Shown here piece after piece: positions 20,950 through 30,954 of a stretch of DNA of 64,000 nt. This DNA is from Roridomyces roridus. Its lineage: Eukaryota > Basidiomycota > Agaricomycetes > Agaricales > Mycenaceae. The stretch lies in the NCBI GenBank assembly GCA_029378245.1, contig JARKIF010000061.1, positions 1 through 64,000 on the forward strand, read 5' to 3'. Each line of letters starts with the position of its first letter. Position 1 is the stretch's first letter. The position numbers and the translations under genes are program-made. The notes under the pieces are model-generated. The model was not told where the DNA came from and searched no databases. It saw nothing but the letters and a program-made list of their open reading frames with translations.

Positions 20950-23900
20950 ATGGTGATTTGCCACTGCATCTGTGAGGGCATCTACATATGGGATGGTCAG
21001 TTTTGTCCTCTCCCTCTCCTACTTTCATTGATCAAAGCTATCGCAGTTACACAATCTACTAGTCATCCTGGTGCCCTCTGGGTACCCGTTACTTTGTGCC
21101 TTTGCGCAAGCGAGGCTGCCGGAGACGGTATAACGACGATCTTTAACATTGCACCGCACACTTCCGATGGCTGTACCGTGTTGAACGGTAGAGCTTTTCC
21201 GGGTGTTGCTGGGAATATGACGATTATGACTCCCCGCCCTCCTTCGAGTGGCATGCATAGTTCGCCGTTGGTCCATGACACAGTCAACGTGCATAATTGT
21301 ATTATGAGATCAAATGCATTCGTTGCGAAACCTATGGCAGATGGCCTAGATAGCCCCCATTTTTTCAGAATCCCATGTGCTCCGGTCACGCTATCATACC
21401 GCCATATTTGTTCACTCCTCATTCTTGCTGCGATATTTCTTGGACTCCGTATCACTTGGATTCTACAAAATTCAAAGCTGTTACCAACTCATGTGATGCC
21501 TGTGGATCATGGGCCTGCCCACAACCTTCTGGGAGGCGGCAGACGAGTTCACGGTAAATTTTCAGCCAGCCTAGTTGTTCCCCACATCATAGATAGTCAC
21601 GGCATCGAAAACCTCAATCATGGCTCCTTCATGTTTGAAATACAGTGCCTACGGACTGACATTCAGATCCAGCTGGCAAAAAACCCAAATTTCATTGCTG
21701 TGGATATACCTTTGAGTCAAATTCTGAGCCTCTTGACAACCCATGAGTTGCGTCACACTGCTGACCTGCATGGCGTCCACCTGTACCAGAAAAATAAACT
21801 AGTGGAATCACAGGCAATTGTGAACAACCATTCCTGTGACTCGAGCAATTGTCGATCCCTTGTCTCGATAATGCGGTTCATGCAGCCACCGGAGTCGGAA
21901 GAGAAGCCAAAAAGAAGAACTGTGCTCTGCACCATGTCCGACACATTCAAACACCACCAGAATGAGCAGAGAGCCAAGGAGGCTGCTCAACTCAGATATG
22001 CACGGCAAAGGGATTTGAATGAATTGTTACCAGCACCATTTCCTCCCGAACCTCTCAAGAAATCAGAACTGCATCGTATTCTGACTGGCAGCTGTACTGC
22101 ATTCCTCCCCGAGAAGTTCGTTGAGGCTGGTTGTGCTGTATGTGGAATGCTTTATCCTTTAACTAAACTTTCGCAGCTCAGTGATTTTTCTGGGTCATTG
22201 GATGTTCTGTGTGCTCAAGGAGTTACCAGAAAGGAGCGATTTCATTGCAGGGACGCAATTGAGGAACTTTCTGGGCCTGTCCTTGCAGAAGGATGCACAC
22301 ATTTATGTGTTTACTGCGAAGGTTCTCTGGGTTCTCGGACCATCCCCAAGAATGCATTGGCAAACCATGGCTGGTTGGGACCCGTTCCGCAAGAGTTGCA
22401 AGACTTGAGTTATGCCGAGAGTGTCATGATTGCCAAGATAAGACATAACCGATGTGTTATGCGGGTCAATTCTGGCAGAGTGCGAATGCATGCCAATGCT
22501 ATCATGTTTGCTCAGCCGGTTCTGAAAGTTTACTTGAAGTTACCTCCCTCAAAACAGGAGATGAGTGAGATCCTGGCTTTTGTGTTCACCGGCTCTGCAG
22601 CCCCAACTCAGGAGGATTTTGATCGAACTCCAATGCTGGTCCGCAGAGATAAAGTTGCAGCGGCGTTGAACTGGTTGAAATTGAATCATGAGGGCTACGC
22701 AGACCTTGAAATATCTGAGGAAAATCTGTTGTCATACAAGCATCATGATATTCCTGTCACAGTCGATTACAGAAGAACCAATGCAGATCCAGAGGACTCC
22801 ATCCCAGCCGTTGCCCGAAGTGTTCACGATGACAATGAAGAACACGGAACCTCAGAAGGTCCTTGCTCATTTGCAGTTCATGGTTTGACTGGGGCCGAAT
22901 ACTCTACGGCCACGATGGACACAATCAAAGCTGTGGCACTCCAGCATCTCACGAGACAAGGAAGCATGCTGGGTATTGGACGCAGCGACGTGCCAGAGTC
23001 CATGTATGAAAATGTTGAAGCATATCCTGGAATGTTTCCTTGGTTATTCCCGTATGGTAAAGGTGGAATTGGCCATCCCAGCCACAAATATAAGACTTCA
23101 GATCTTAGCCGTAAAGGAAATTTACTGATGTACCACGATAAGCGTTTCCAGACCGATATGTACTTCCCCATGATTGCATTCAACCATGAGCAACTAAGAG
23201 GGTCATCAGTCGGTAGCAAAGCTTTTGTTAAGCGTTCACATTTTCCTGATGTTGCACGAAGATTGCGCAGAATAGATCACCAGGTGTCGGGCAATATTGC
23301 TGACCGCCTTGTTGAAGGCCTCCATGTTCGGCCCGAGACTGACAAGGAGAAAGACTGTTTTGACCTCATGCATGATCTTGATGGAATTGGAGCCTATGTA
23401 CCTGGTTCTGCGACAAGCAAACGGCATATGCGGAACGAAATCTGGTCCAGCACAGCCTTTATGGGGGCTCCAAGCTGGTTTGTAACCATGTCCTGGAATG
23501 TCAGTGGTCATCCCCTTGCACTGTATTATGCCCAGGAGGATACCCTCTTTAGACCTGAGATAAAATCTGCTGATGAGCGCTACAGATTGATGTCTAAAAA
23601 TCCTGTCGCAGCTGCACGATTTTTTCATTATATGATGGAGGTATTCATTGAAGAAATTTTGTGTTGGAAAAAGGAGGACGCTGGTGGATTCGGTCACACT
23701 GGGGGCTTCTATGCAGTTGTTGAACAGCAAGGCCGGCTGACACTTCACTCACATTGTTTAATCTGGGTGAAAAATGCACTGTCACCCCAAGATATCCGAG
23801 ACAGGTTAACAGCTGAAGATAGCATTTTTACAATGAGGCTCATGGCATATCTCGAGTCAACCCATCAAGGTAAATTCAACCATGGCAAACTCGCTGATGT

Positions 23901-25101
23901 GCAAGCTCAAGTGGGTGTTGACTCGCAGACTTCCGATGCCACACCAGATAATAACAAGTACCAGGCACCCAGATTAACATTTCCTGAGTCTCCTCCTCCG
24001 TTATGTGACACTGATAAGTGCAATGGAACATGTGGGGGCTGTAACCGGTTGTTAGAATGGTGGGATAGATATGAACATGAGGTGGATGACTTGCTGGTTC
24101 GGTCCAATATTCACAGCTGTCGGCACTCAGTGAAAGATGCTGAAGAGGAGAACAATAAGAAAGATTGGCGGCATCTTAAAAAACGTAACAAAAGTAAAGT
24201 TCGGATTCAAGAACGGCGAGGGTGCCTCACCAAGTCTGGTGTCTGCAAGGCTCGATTTCCTCGTGATGTTGTTGAGGAAACAGTGGTTGATCCAGATGGT
24301 CATATTACTTTTGAACATCGGGAGCCGTACATGAATACAATCAATACTTTGATTACCTATTTCTCTCGGTGCAACACAGACTGTACTAGCCTCTTGTCTG
24401 GTACTGCAGTTAAAGCTGTCATTTCCTATGTATCTGATTATGTCTCAAAGTTGGGGCTCAAATCATACCAGGCATTTGCCTCTGTTTACGATGTGTTCGA
24501 TCGGAACTCGGATAATGTTGACAGTACCAGCGCTGACGAGAATACCACAAGAAAACTTATGAGACAAATGGTCAATTCAATGTCCACGAAGATGGAAATT
24601 GGGAGTCCAATGGCATCCCTCTATCTCCTTGGAAATCCGGATCACTATGCTAGTCATGAGTACGCAAATTTTAGCTGGCGTACTTATGTGGCCTATGTGA
24701 AAAGAGATCGGGCAAGAGATTTGCAAAATAATTTGACCATGGACCTTGATGACACTCCCGAGGACTTCATAACCCTCCGGAACAAGAGAGGAGACATCAT
24801 TGCATCTTCAATTGTCGATGATTACACAATGCGTCCGGTGGTCTACAACTCCGTCAACTTGTATGAGTGGATTCAATCACATCAGAAGAGGGCATTCACC
24901 AAATCGGAAAAAGAGCATATTCTCCAGGAGCGTGAACTGTACAGTGCATTTGAGAAAGATATCAGTGACTCAGATAGCTCCTCCTCCTTCATTGATGGAG
25001 AGCAAGATTTGACTCAAAGCAGTACCAATGAATCAGAAGATGAAATCCAATTTGAACCTGATGATGCAAAAACTACACCACTCAAGTACCCCTTCATTTG
25101 A
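20950..25101 (+). CDS. Helitron 1 Rep part (DUF6570-like plus HUH endonuclease)
   Basis: About 1,383 aa, no introns. The first 300 or so residues are poorly conserved-looking, with one hydrophobic stretch (ICSLLILAAIFLGL). Then ELHRILTGSCTAFLPEKFVE and AGCAVCGMLYPL lead into a DUF6570-like block (ALANHGWLGPVPQEL; SVMIAKIRHNRCVMRVNSG). The Rep domain shows AYPGMFPWLFPYGKGG, FMGAPSWFVTMSW, the HUH-type core GRLTLHSHCLIWV (about 23,733-23,770, His-Ser-His), a Cys cluster (CDTDKCNGTCGGC), and the two-tyrosine motif ISYVSDYVSK (about 24,420). The C-terminus is serine/acid-rich before the TGA. Rep would nick and join single strands during rolling-circle transposition. The TGA separates Rep from the helicase, which would disable the element unless read through. 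Confidence 0.8.
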   Translation: MVICHCICEGIYIWDGQFCPLPLLLSLIKAIAVTQSTSHPGALWVPVTLCLCASEAAGDGITTIFNIAPHTSDGCTVLNGRAFPGVAGNMTIMTPRPPSSGMHSSPLVHDTVNVHNCIMRSNAFVAKPMADGLDSPHFFRIPCAPVTLSYRHICSLLILAAIFLGLRITWILQNSKLLPTHVMPVDHGPAHNLLGGGRRVHGKFSASLVVPHIIDSHGIENLNHGSFMFEIQCLRTDIQIQLAKNPNFIAVDIPLSQILSLLTTHELRHTADLHGVHLYQKNKLVESQAIVNNHSCDSSNCRSLVSIMRFMQPPESEEKPKRRTVLCTMSDTFKHHQNEQRAKEAAQLRYARQRDLNELLPAPFPPEPLKKSELHRILTGSCTAFLPEKFVEAGCAVCGMLYPLTKLSQLSDFSGSLDVLCAQGVTRKERFHCRDAIEELSGPVLAEGCTHLCVYCEGSLGSRTIPKNALANHGWLGPVPQELQDLSYAESVMIAKIRHNRCVMRVNSGRVRMHANAIMFAQPVLKVYLKLPPSKQEMSEILAFVFTGSAAPTQEDFDRTPMLVRRDKVAAALNWLKLNHEGYADLEISEENLLSYKHHDIPVTVDYRRTNADPEDSIPAVARSVHDDNEEHGTSEGPCSFAVHGLTGAEYSTATMDTIKAVALQHLTRQGSMLGIGRSDVPESMYENVEAYPGMFPWLFPYGKGGIGHPSHKYKTSDLSRKGNLLMYHDKRFQTDMYFPMIAFNHEQLRGSSVGSKAFVKRSHFPDVARRLRRIDHQVSGNIADRLVEGLHVRPETDKEKDCFDLMHDLDGIGAYVPGSATSKRHMRNEIWSSTAFMGAPSWFVTMSWNVSGHPLALYYAQEDTLFRPEIKSADERYRLMSKNPVAAARFFHYMMEVFIEEILCWKKEDAGGFGHTGGFYAVVEQQGRLTLHSHCLIWVKNALSPQDIRDRLTAEDSIFTMRLMAYLESTHQGKFNHGKLADVQAQVGVDSQTSDATPDNNKYQAPRLTFPESPPPLCDTDKCNGTCGGCNRLLEWWDRYEHEVDDLLVRSNIHSCRHSVKDAEEENNKKDWRHLKKRNKSKVRIQERRGCLTKSGVCKARFPRDVVEETVVDPDGHITFEHREPYMNTINTLITYFSRCNTDCTSLLSGTAVKAVISYVSDYVSKLGLKSYQAFASVYDVFDRNSDNVDSTSADENTTRKLMRQMVNSMSTKMEIGSPMASLYLLGNPDHYASHEYANFSWRTYVAYVKRDRARDLQNNLTMDLDDTPEDFITLRNKRGDIIASSIVDDYTMRPVVYNSVNLYEWIQSHQKRAFTKSEKEHILQERELYSAFEKDISDSDSSSSFIDGEQDLTQSSTNESEDEIQFEPDDAKTTPLKYPFI

Positions 25102-25155
25102 GACCACCGACAGAAGGACACTCATGGTGTTTACTGTGACTTTTCAAGGCTCAAT

Positions 25156-28100
25156 ATGATTATCCCAAATTTCATGGGTGGTGCAATTCCACGATCAGAC
25201 CGTGGAGACCGTGAATATTACTGTATATCTATTTTGACAATGTTTAAACCTTGGCGTTCACCAAGAGATCTCAAGGATGTGTCCTCCACTTGGGATGAAA
25301 CCTTTAATGATCACACCTTCACTGAACGGCAACAACAGTTGTTGAGGAACTTCAACCTTCGTTTTGAATGCAATGATGCACGAGATGATCACTATGCAGC
25401 CATAAAACGCAAGCTGGCTGAAGCAGAATTTGAACCCTCAAGCCATTTCAACCAAACCATCCTGGGCCACAAGGATGATGTTCTAGACTTCATTGATGAT
25501 GAGTTGGATGAATTCGAAGATTACTCTGCCAATGAAATTGGTCCCAAATCTCGTAAATTGAAAGCGCAGATGGAGGAGATAAGGTCCATACTTGCTGGTT
25601 GCAAATGGCTTAATAAAACAACTGATGGTTTGATCATGGATGTCCGCACCGAACCTTTGACTCCACCTGTCAAAACTAAAACGAGCTGGTCAAAAATTGT
25701 GGAAGCCGAGAGAAAGCTGCTCACAGTCAACAAATTGGCAAATATGCCCGTGAGCTATGCTGGTCATGCTGAACAATCCACTATGGCTACACATAACAAA
25801 GTAGAAGAGCTGCCATTCAACTATTTCACCTCTGCCCAAAATGTTGATGCAGACTCAAACATGAACATCAAGCTGGAATGCTGCAAGTGCTTCACATTGA
25901 ACCCCGAACAGACCAGAGCATTTACAATTGTAGCGGACCATGCCTCAGCAGTCCAATCAGCACCGCTGAGAATGTATCTAGGTGGCATGGGAGGTTCAGG
26001 TAAATCACAAGTCATCAAGGCAATCAGCCAATTTTTTGAAATGAGGAATGAAAGTTACAGATTCATGCTCCTTGGACCCACAGGGTCAACCGCAGCTCTT
26101 GTAAATGGCTCCACTTACCATTCTGTCTTCAAGGTGCCCCGAGAAACTGGGCGTAAAAATAGAGATGACATTGACGGAATTCGTAATGAGACAACTGCAA
26201 TGGCAGCTGTCAATGAACGTATCCAAGGTGTTGAGTATATTTTCCTTGATGAAATCTCCATGGTGTCCTGCAATGATCTGCAAATCCTTGCAAGTCAGGC
26301 TGCTAAGGCCAGAAATATCCATGATGTTGCATTCGGGGGATTGAATGTGATTTTGGCGGGTGATTTTGCACAGTTGCCACCGACCCGTGGCCCTGCTCTA
26401 TATGCATCCTTGAAAACTGTTAGTCTTGCAGATGCGAATACAGAGTTCGATCAAGCCTCAATTCTGGGTCGGATGATTTGGCACCAATTCAACACTGTCG
26501 TGATTCTCCGGCAGAATATGAGACAGAGTACGTCTACAGCAGACGATTTAAAACTGCGCACTGCACTGGAGAATATGAGATATCGTGCATGCACAGCTCA
26601 AGATATTGAATTCTTAAGAACCCGTGTTGCAAGCGACAAGCCGGGTCATCCACGTTTGGACTCTGTTGAGTTCAGAAATGTCTCTGTGATCACTGCCTGG
26701 AATGTGCACAAAGACACAATAAATCAATTGGGTGCGGAGAGGTTTGCCGCCGACACTGGCCAAGAGCTCCATGGATTCTACTCTGTTGACCGAATGAGTG
26801 CAGCAAATGTCGATCGAAAGAAGTGGAAGAACTGTCCTCAAGCCCGAGTCCGGCGAATTGGTCCTCAGTTGCAGGAGCAGCTCTGGATGGCAACCCCCTC
26901 AGCGACGGCAGAGCATGTTCCCGGCTGCTTGCGTCTATGCATGGGCATGCCTGTCATGATTAAATCAAATGATGCAACTGAACTCTGTATAACCAAAGGT
27001 CAAGAGGCATACGTGCGTGGATGGAATCAATCTCTTGGTCCTCATGGAAAACCGATACTAGAAACCCTCTTTGTAGAGCTGGTGAATCCGCCGCGGCCCA
27101 TACAAATTCCAGACCTGCCACAGAATGTTGTGCCTTTGCCACGAGCAACTATGAAAACAACAGCACTGCTTGAGGATGATTCATTGTTGAGTTTGAACAG
27201 AGAACAAGTGCCAGTCTTGCAGAACTTCTCAATGACTGACTATGGGGCACAGGGAAAGTCCAGAAATCCAAATGTTTGCCACTTGAATAATTGTCAGAGC
27301 CACATGGCCTACTATGTCGCACTCTCCAGAGGAACCAAAGCATCAGGAACAGCCATCATTCAAGGCTTTGATGAGAAGATGATCACAGGTGGAATCACTG
27401 GATTTCTTCGTCAGGAATTCCGTGAGCTTGAGATGTTGGATGAAATTACCACCTTGAAGTGTAATGGTGAACTTCCCTTGCAGGTCACTGGGTTCTACCG
27501 TGGTCAACTTCTACGTTCCTATTTGCAGTGGCGCAAAGACGATGGTGATCCAGCACACATACATCCTGCTATACGGGAGCATAGGAACCTCTCAAATATG
27601 TCCCCAGATCTCTATGACACCTGGAAACCCAGCCTTGACTCTGAGAAACGAGGGACCAGGCGCCGTGCAACGACCGATATCGATACAAGAAATTCAAAGA
27701 TAAAAAAGACTGAGCATCACAACAGCACTGAAATGCAGGCAGGTTTGAGCTCAACTGGAAGTCCAATTGGCCTTGTCTGGGACAATGTGAACTGGAGTTG
27801 TGGGTATGATGCACTTTTCACTCCACTGGGTCATTTGTGGCGAGCTGACAGACAGAGATGGACCACAACTTTCAACGGTCTGAATCCAGTACTTGGGCTC
27901 TGGTCCAACTGGATGGTTGCACTTGAGGGAACTCCCGAGATACCGAGAGATAGAGCCAGGGAGTCTTTGACAGCATTGGACGCAACGAAATTTCCTCTCG
28001 GACCTGTGTGCCTGCGACTTGATGATCTGTTCAGCGCTGTGTCAAGTCAAGTCACATATGGCCATGCAAGAACTTATTGCAATGTTTGTGGGTACTTGGA

Positions 28101-28602
28101 AGCCGGTCTCACAGACACCTTTGGAATGCACTTGACAACCTACCGATCAAATGACTGGGATAATGCTCAAATGACCACAAGTCAGTGGTTGTCTCATCAC
28201 CTCAACCGACACATCCAAAGGCAATGTCCACAGTGTGGTTCTCGAGGAACTCGCACACACCTTTGCAGACAAACAGATATAATTGCAGTGCCACCTATTC
28301 TGATCCTCAGTATAACCATGGGTGACCTTATTCTTGAAGACACTCTGCATTTCAGGACAGAGAGCACTGTTGATCAAATGAATCTTGTCGGACTCATCTA
28401 TCACTCCCAGAGTGATCGACATTTCTCCAGTGCAACAGTGGGTGATGATAAAATTTTGTGGTATCACGATGGAATTGCAACAGGGCGTCGCTGCATGTCA
28501 ATGGGTCATATCTCCTCAATTGAGAATCATTCATTGCACAACCGGGGCAGCTACAGGTTGTCGGCAGCCATATACAGTCATTCCAAGTCCACACCCATCT
28601 GA
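25156..28602 (+). CDS. Helitron 1 Pif1-type helicase with C-terminal USP-like protease domain
   Basis: 1,148 codons in frame with the upstream Rep part. The start VPNF-type motif reads IIPNFMGGAIPRSDRGDREY. Helicase motifs: Walker A GGMGGSGKSQ (about 25,984), Walker B YIFLDEISMVS (about 26,238), AGDFAQLPP (about 26,359), LRQNMRQ, then TDYGAQGKSRNP and YVALSRG (about 27,240-27,335). After a basic linker comes a separate domain: Cys box WDNVNWSCGYDALF (about 27,775), Zn-ribbon-like CNVCGY and CPQCGS (about 28,078 and 28,228), ILILSI, and His box HFSSATVGDDKILWYHDG (about 28,420). This order matches ubiquitin-specific-protease folds. Whether the domain is an active deubiquitinase is inference. 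The frame is intact. Confidence 0.8.
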   Translation: MIIPNFMGGAIPRSDRGDREYYCISILTMFKPWRSPRDLKDVSSTWDETFNDHTFTERQQQLLRNFNLRFECNDARDDHYAAIKRKLAEAEFEPSSHFNQTILGHKDDVLDFIDDELDEFEDYSANEIGPKSRKLKAQMEEIRSILAGCKWLNKTTDGLIMDVRTEPLTPPVKTKTSWSKIVEAERKLLTVNKLANMPVSYAGHAEQSTMATHNKVEELPFNYFTSAQNVDADSNMNIKLECCKCFTLNPEQTRAFTIVADHASAVQSAPLRMYLGGMGGSGKSQVIKAISQFFEMRNESYRFMLLGPTGSTAALVNGSTYHSVFKVPRETGRKNRDDIDGIRNETTAMAAVNERIQGVEYIFLDEISMVSCNDLQILASQAAKARNIHDVAFGGLNVILAGDFAQLPPTRGPALYASLKTVSLADANTEFDQASILGRMIWHQFNTVVILRQNMRQSTSTADDLKLRTALENMRYRACTAQDIEFLRTRVASDKPGHPRLDSVEFRNVSVITAWNVHKDTINQLGAERFAADTGQELHGFYSVDRMSAANVDRKKWKNCPQARVRRIGPQLQEQLWMATPSATAEHVPGCLRLCMGMPVMIKSNDATELCITKGQEAYVRGWNQSLGPHGKPILETLFVELVNPPRPIQIPDLPQNVVPLPRATMKTTALLEDDSLLSLNREQVPVLQNFSMTDYGAQGKSRNPNVCHLNNCQSHMAYYVALSRGTKASGTAIIQGFDEKMITGGITGFLRQEFRELEMLDEITTLKCNGELPLQVTGFYRGQLLRSYLQWRKDDGDPAHIHPAIREHRNLSNMSPDLYDTWKPSLDSEKRGTRRRATTDIDTRNSKIKKTEHHNSTEMQAGLSSTGSPIGLVWDNVNWSCGYDALFTPLGHLWRADRQRWTTTFNGLNPVLGLWSNWMVALEGTPEIPRDRARESLTALDATKFPLGPVCLRLDDLFSAVSSQVTYGHARTYCNVCGYLEAGLTDTFGMHLTTYRSNDWDNAQMTTSQWLSHHLNRHIQRQCPQCGSRGTRTHLCRQTDIIAVPPILILSITMGDLILEDTLHFRTESTVDQMNLVGLIYHSQSDRHFSSATVGDDKILWYHDGIATGRRCMSMGHISSIENHSLHNRGSYRLSAAIYSHSKSTPI

Positions 28603-29384
28603 ATTGTTCAAAAACCAGGAATCGTACCTGCCATGCACAGCAATGGCCTCAAAGCCAGGTCAAATATGTCGATGCATCGGCGGGTATGCGTATTATTGAC
28701 AGCTTGAGACTGTAGTCCATAGACGGAACACGGCGACGAATTGCGCAGATGCATTACGACGACTCGGACAGTGGCAAGGTCTGTTCTGTAGACTGTCACG
28801 GTGTGCAGAAATGGACGGTTTTACCGTCAACATTATTATCCGTTCTTTAACATTGTACCACCATTTTGACTAGAATCTTCTTCTCCGTCCCCATTTGTGC
28901 AAACCTCTCTTTGTCCTCCTCTCTCATCTGAGCCTAGCAGCCAATGGTCTCCCTCGAGATGCATGTTCATTTTTCTCATGAAAACCCATAACTCAACAGC
29001 ATTGGAACAGCATTTTAGGCCACGCGCCGCCAGCTCGAGGCGACGTATACCTGAGTGTTCATCTGATTTCACAGCAATCCGGCCGAATTCAGTTCCCTCT
29101 GTCTGCTTGACACGCTTCGTGTTACAGATTTCCAGCTTTTGCATCCGGTGCCGAACGCGCGTCGTTCCGGGTCCGCCTTTCCCCTCACTTCCAGACTCGG
29201 AATGTATTCATTCAGGACTCAACGAGGGCGAGTGACAGCTCTACAGCCTTGCGCGACAGATCGCAGTCGATTACAAACTCCACCGGCTCAACAGCTTCGA
29301 ACGCCGAGAGAACGCGTCTCTCCGGCACCACCTGGCCCCGGGAGCATATAAACATGGCTGCCCTACGTGGTCGTTTGCTTCCTA
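28603..29384. other. Non-coding region after Helitron 1
   Basis: No gene supported. A perfect 6-bp hairpin with a 3-nt loop lies at 28814-28828, but no CTRR follows at the usual distance, so I do not call it the Helitron end. A TATAAA-like motif occurs near 29,346 without an attached gene. Confidence 0.4.
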
Positions 29385-29832
29385 AGGTAGCGGCCATCCA
29401 TTTGCTGCAAACGTCACGTGAATTACAGAGATTAATGTGTGGCGAGCCAATGAATTCGTTTTAAGCTAATCGCTTCCATGAATCTCTAGATATGGTTCTT
29501 AAGAGTGCCCAAGTAACAGGCTTAAGCATGAATTTGAGAATTGAGTGAGGAGTTGTTCTTTGAAGTCGTCGCGCCACGAGCATCAGAATTTGATCGGACT
29601 GACAGATTTGACAGGTACCGACCTTGCAAGGACAACTCCTCTCTCAATTGTGGTTCAATTGCTTAGCCCTGTAGCTGACACACTCTTAAGATGCATTTCT
29701 AAAGATTCATGGAAGGGATAAGCTGGAAAGTGATTCTACGCTGCACTGTGCATCAATTTCGGAAATGTGACCATATATGGAAGACTCCGCCAAATTCACG
29801 TGACGTTGACAGGGAATGGATGGCCGCTACCT
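29385..29832. mobile_element. 448-bp MITE with TA target site (Tc1/mariner-like)
   Basis: Terminal inverted repeats of about 40 bp. Both begin AGGTAGCGGCCATCCATT and end CGTCACGTGAATT, with a few mismatches between. TA flanks each side (29383-29384 and 29833-29834), the target duplication of Tc1/mariner-type elements. No open frame of transposase length lies inside, so it is non-autonomous. Confidence 0.75.
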
Positions 29833-29834
29833 TA

Positions 29835-30212
29835 TCACGCTGCGACCCTCCCTCCGCAACAACTTTGTGCCCCATCTGTCGGTTTTGCTCCACTCATCGT
29901 TTCTCGCACGACGTCCTGACTGAGAATGAATTTGGCAAGAACACGTTCGGGGGCTCTCGGCCAAGACCATTCAAATGCAACCCTCGCTATCGTTTCCGCA
30001 GCAACATTCACGAATTCCAGCGCATTTATTGAACCTGAACCGATATCAAGCCACTTTTCACCTGGATGTCTGTCCACTTGGACTGCCGCCCAACTGGTCT
30101 CTCTCTGATGTCTGGGGCCGGAAGGACAACATTGCCGTCTTCCTTCAAAACTGTTCGTACTCACATTGGACCTGGGTTCCTCGGCTCTGTCCTGCGGCCA
30201 GGAAAGATTTCA
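29835..30212. other. Spacer between two MITEs
   Basis: 378 bp with no gene, repeat or splice pattern that I can support. Confidence 0.4.
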
Positions 30213-30462
30213 AGTACTGTAGTATTTCATTCAATTCGTATGGTCACGGGTCACACCGACTTTTTTATACGGAAAATTTCGCATGTCACAGGGTCACAGA
30301 CCAATTTTTTCGCCTGCCGAACAATGCCGAGGTTAGCCGAGATCAAATCATGATCAAATTTCCTTTTTGGGCGATGCCGGCCGTCCCATACGAAAGGTTC
30401 CATTCATATTTGAAAGTCACACGTCGAACTGCCATTCGAATTGAACGAAATACTACAGTACT
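30213..30462. mobile_element. 250-bp MITE, TA-flanked, CTGTAGTATTTC ends
   Basis: Inverted repeats of about 31 bp: the left end AGTACTGTAGTATTTCATTC is matched by the complement of the right end with two substitutions over about 31 bp. Each end holds TA just inside AGTACT, so TA target duplication is likely (TA at 30215-30216 and 30459-30460). No coding capacity. Different family from the MITE 380 bp upstream. Confidence 0.7.
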
Positions 30463-30954
30463 CCTCGTGGCGCGCACTGTTGGTGTAGAGTGCCCCATGG
30501 GTCAACGTTGCAGGATTCATGCCGACGGCCCCGGACAAGTATACCGTGCGTGCTTTGGGGTTTTTACCCGTTCCGTACTCAACGAGCCACACAGTCTTTT
30601 GACTCCTGACCGTGGCAACTGTAACACACCGTAGGTGCGCATTTCAAATAGGCTCTTCGCTCGAACTCACAAACATGGGCTGGAGTCCCATTTCCACTTG
30701 ACCCGCTCTCTGGACATCCAAATCCTACTTACCTGCATGGTTGCTGTGGTAGATTGGTGGTAGATCATCTTTAAATGCAATTATTCCTTGAGGAATGTGT
30801 CCTTGGAAGTGACTCGGATTTTGTTGACTTTGAGCCATGCATCTTGGCAGAACAGCTTCCGGAGCGAAGCGGAGGAATGTCTTGTTCCAAGAAAACGAGG
30901 GGAAAAATACAGGCGACCAATGAGGTCACGCAAGAAAATCACACAGAGTTGCCC
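30463..30954. other. Non-coding spacer before F-box copy C
   Basis: Nothing supported. The minus-strand frame of copy C reads on into the right end of this stretch after losing its normal stop context. Confidence 0.4.

Larger units (their letters stand above)
20950..28602 (+). mobile_element. Helitron 1: autonomous-type Rep/helicase frame with one stop codon
   Basis: One reading frame of about 2,551 codons from ATG 20950 to TGA 28602 is interrupted only by TGA at 25099-25101; ATG 25156 is in the same frame. Order: N-terminal region, DUF6570-like block, Helitron Rep (HUH) domain, Pif1-type helicase, and a C-terminal ubiquitin-protease-like domain. Helitrons move as rolling-circle transposons. 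The termini (5' TC, hairpin plus CTRR 3') were not located. It is AT-richer than neighbouring host genes. Confidence 0.8.

Noticed and set aside
21378..21560. Alternative frame in the Helitron 1 N-terminal region as a separate gene
   Set aside because: Short, lacks an ATG-supported start and conserved motifs, and overlaps the continuous Helitron frame.
28814..28873. Hairpin at 28814-28828 and CTAG at about 28870 as the Helitron 1 3' end
   Set aside because: The hairpin-to-CTRR distance is about 40 nt instead of roughly 10-12, and the base after CTAG is A rather than T.
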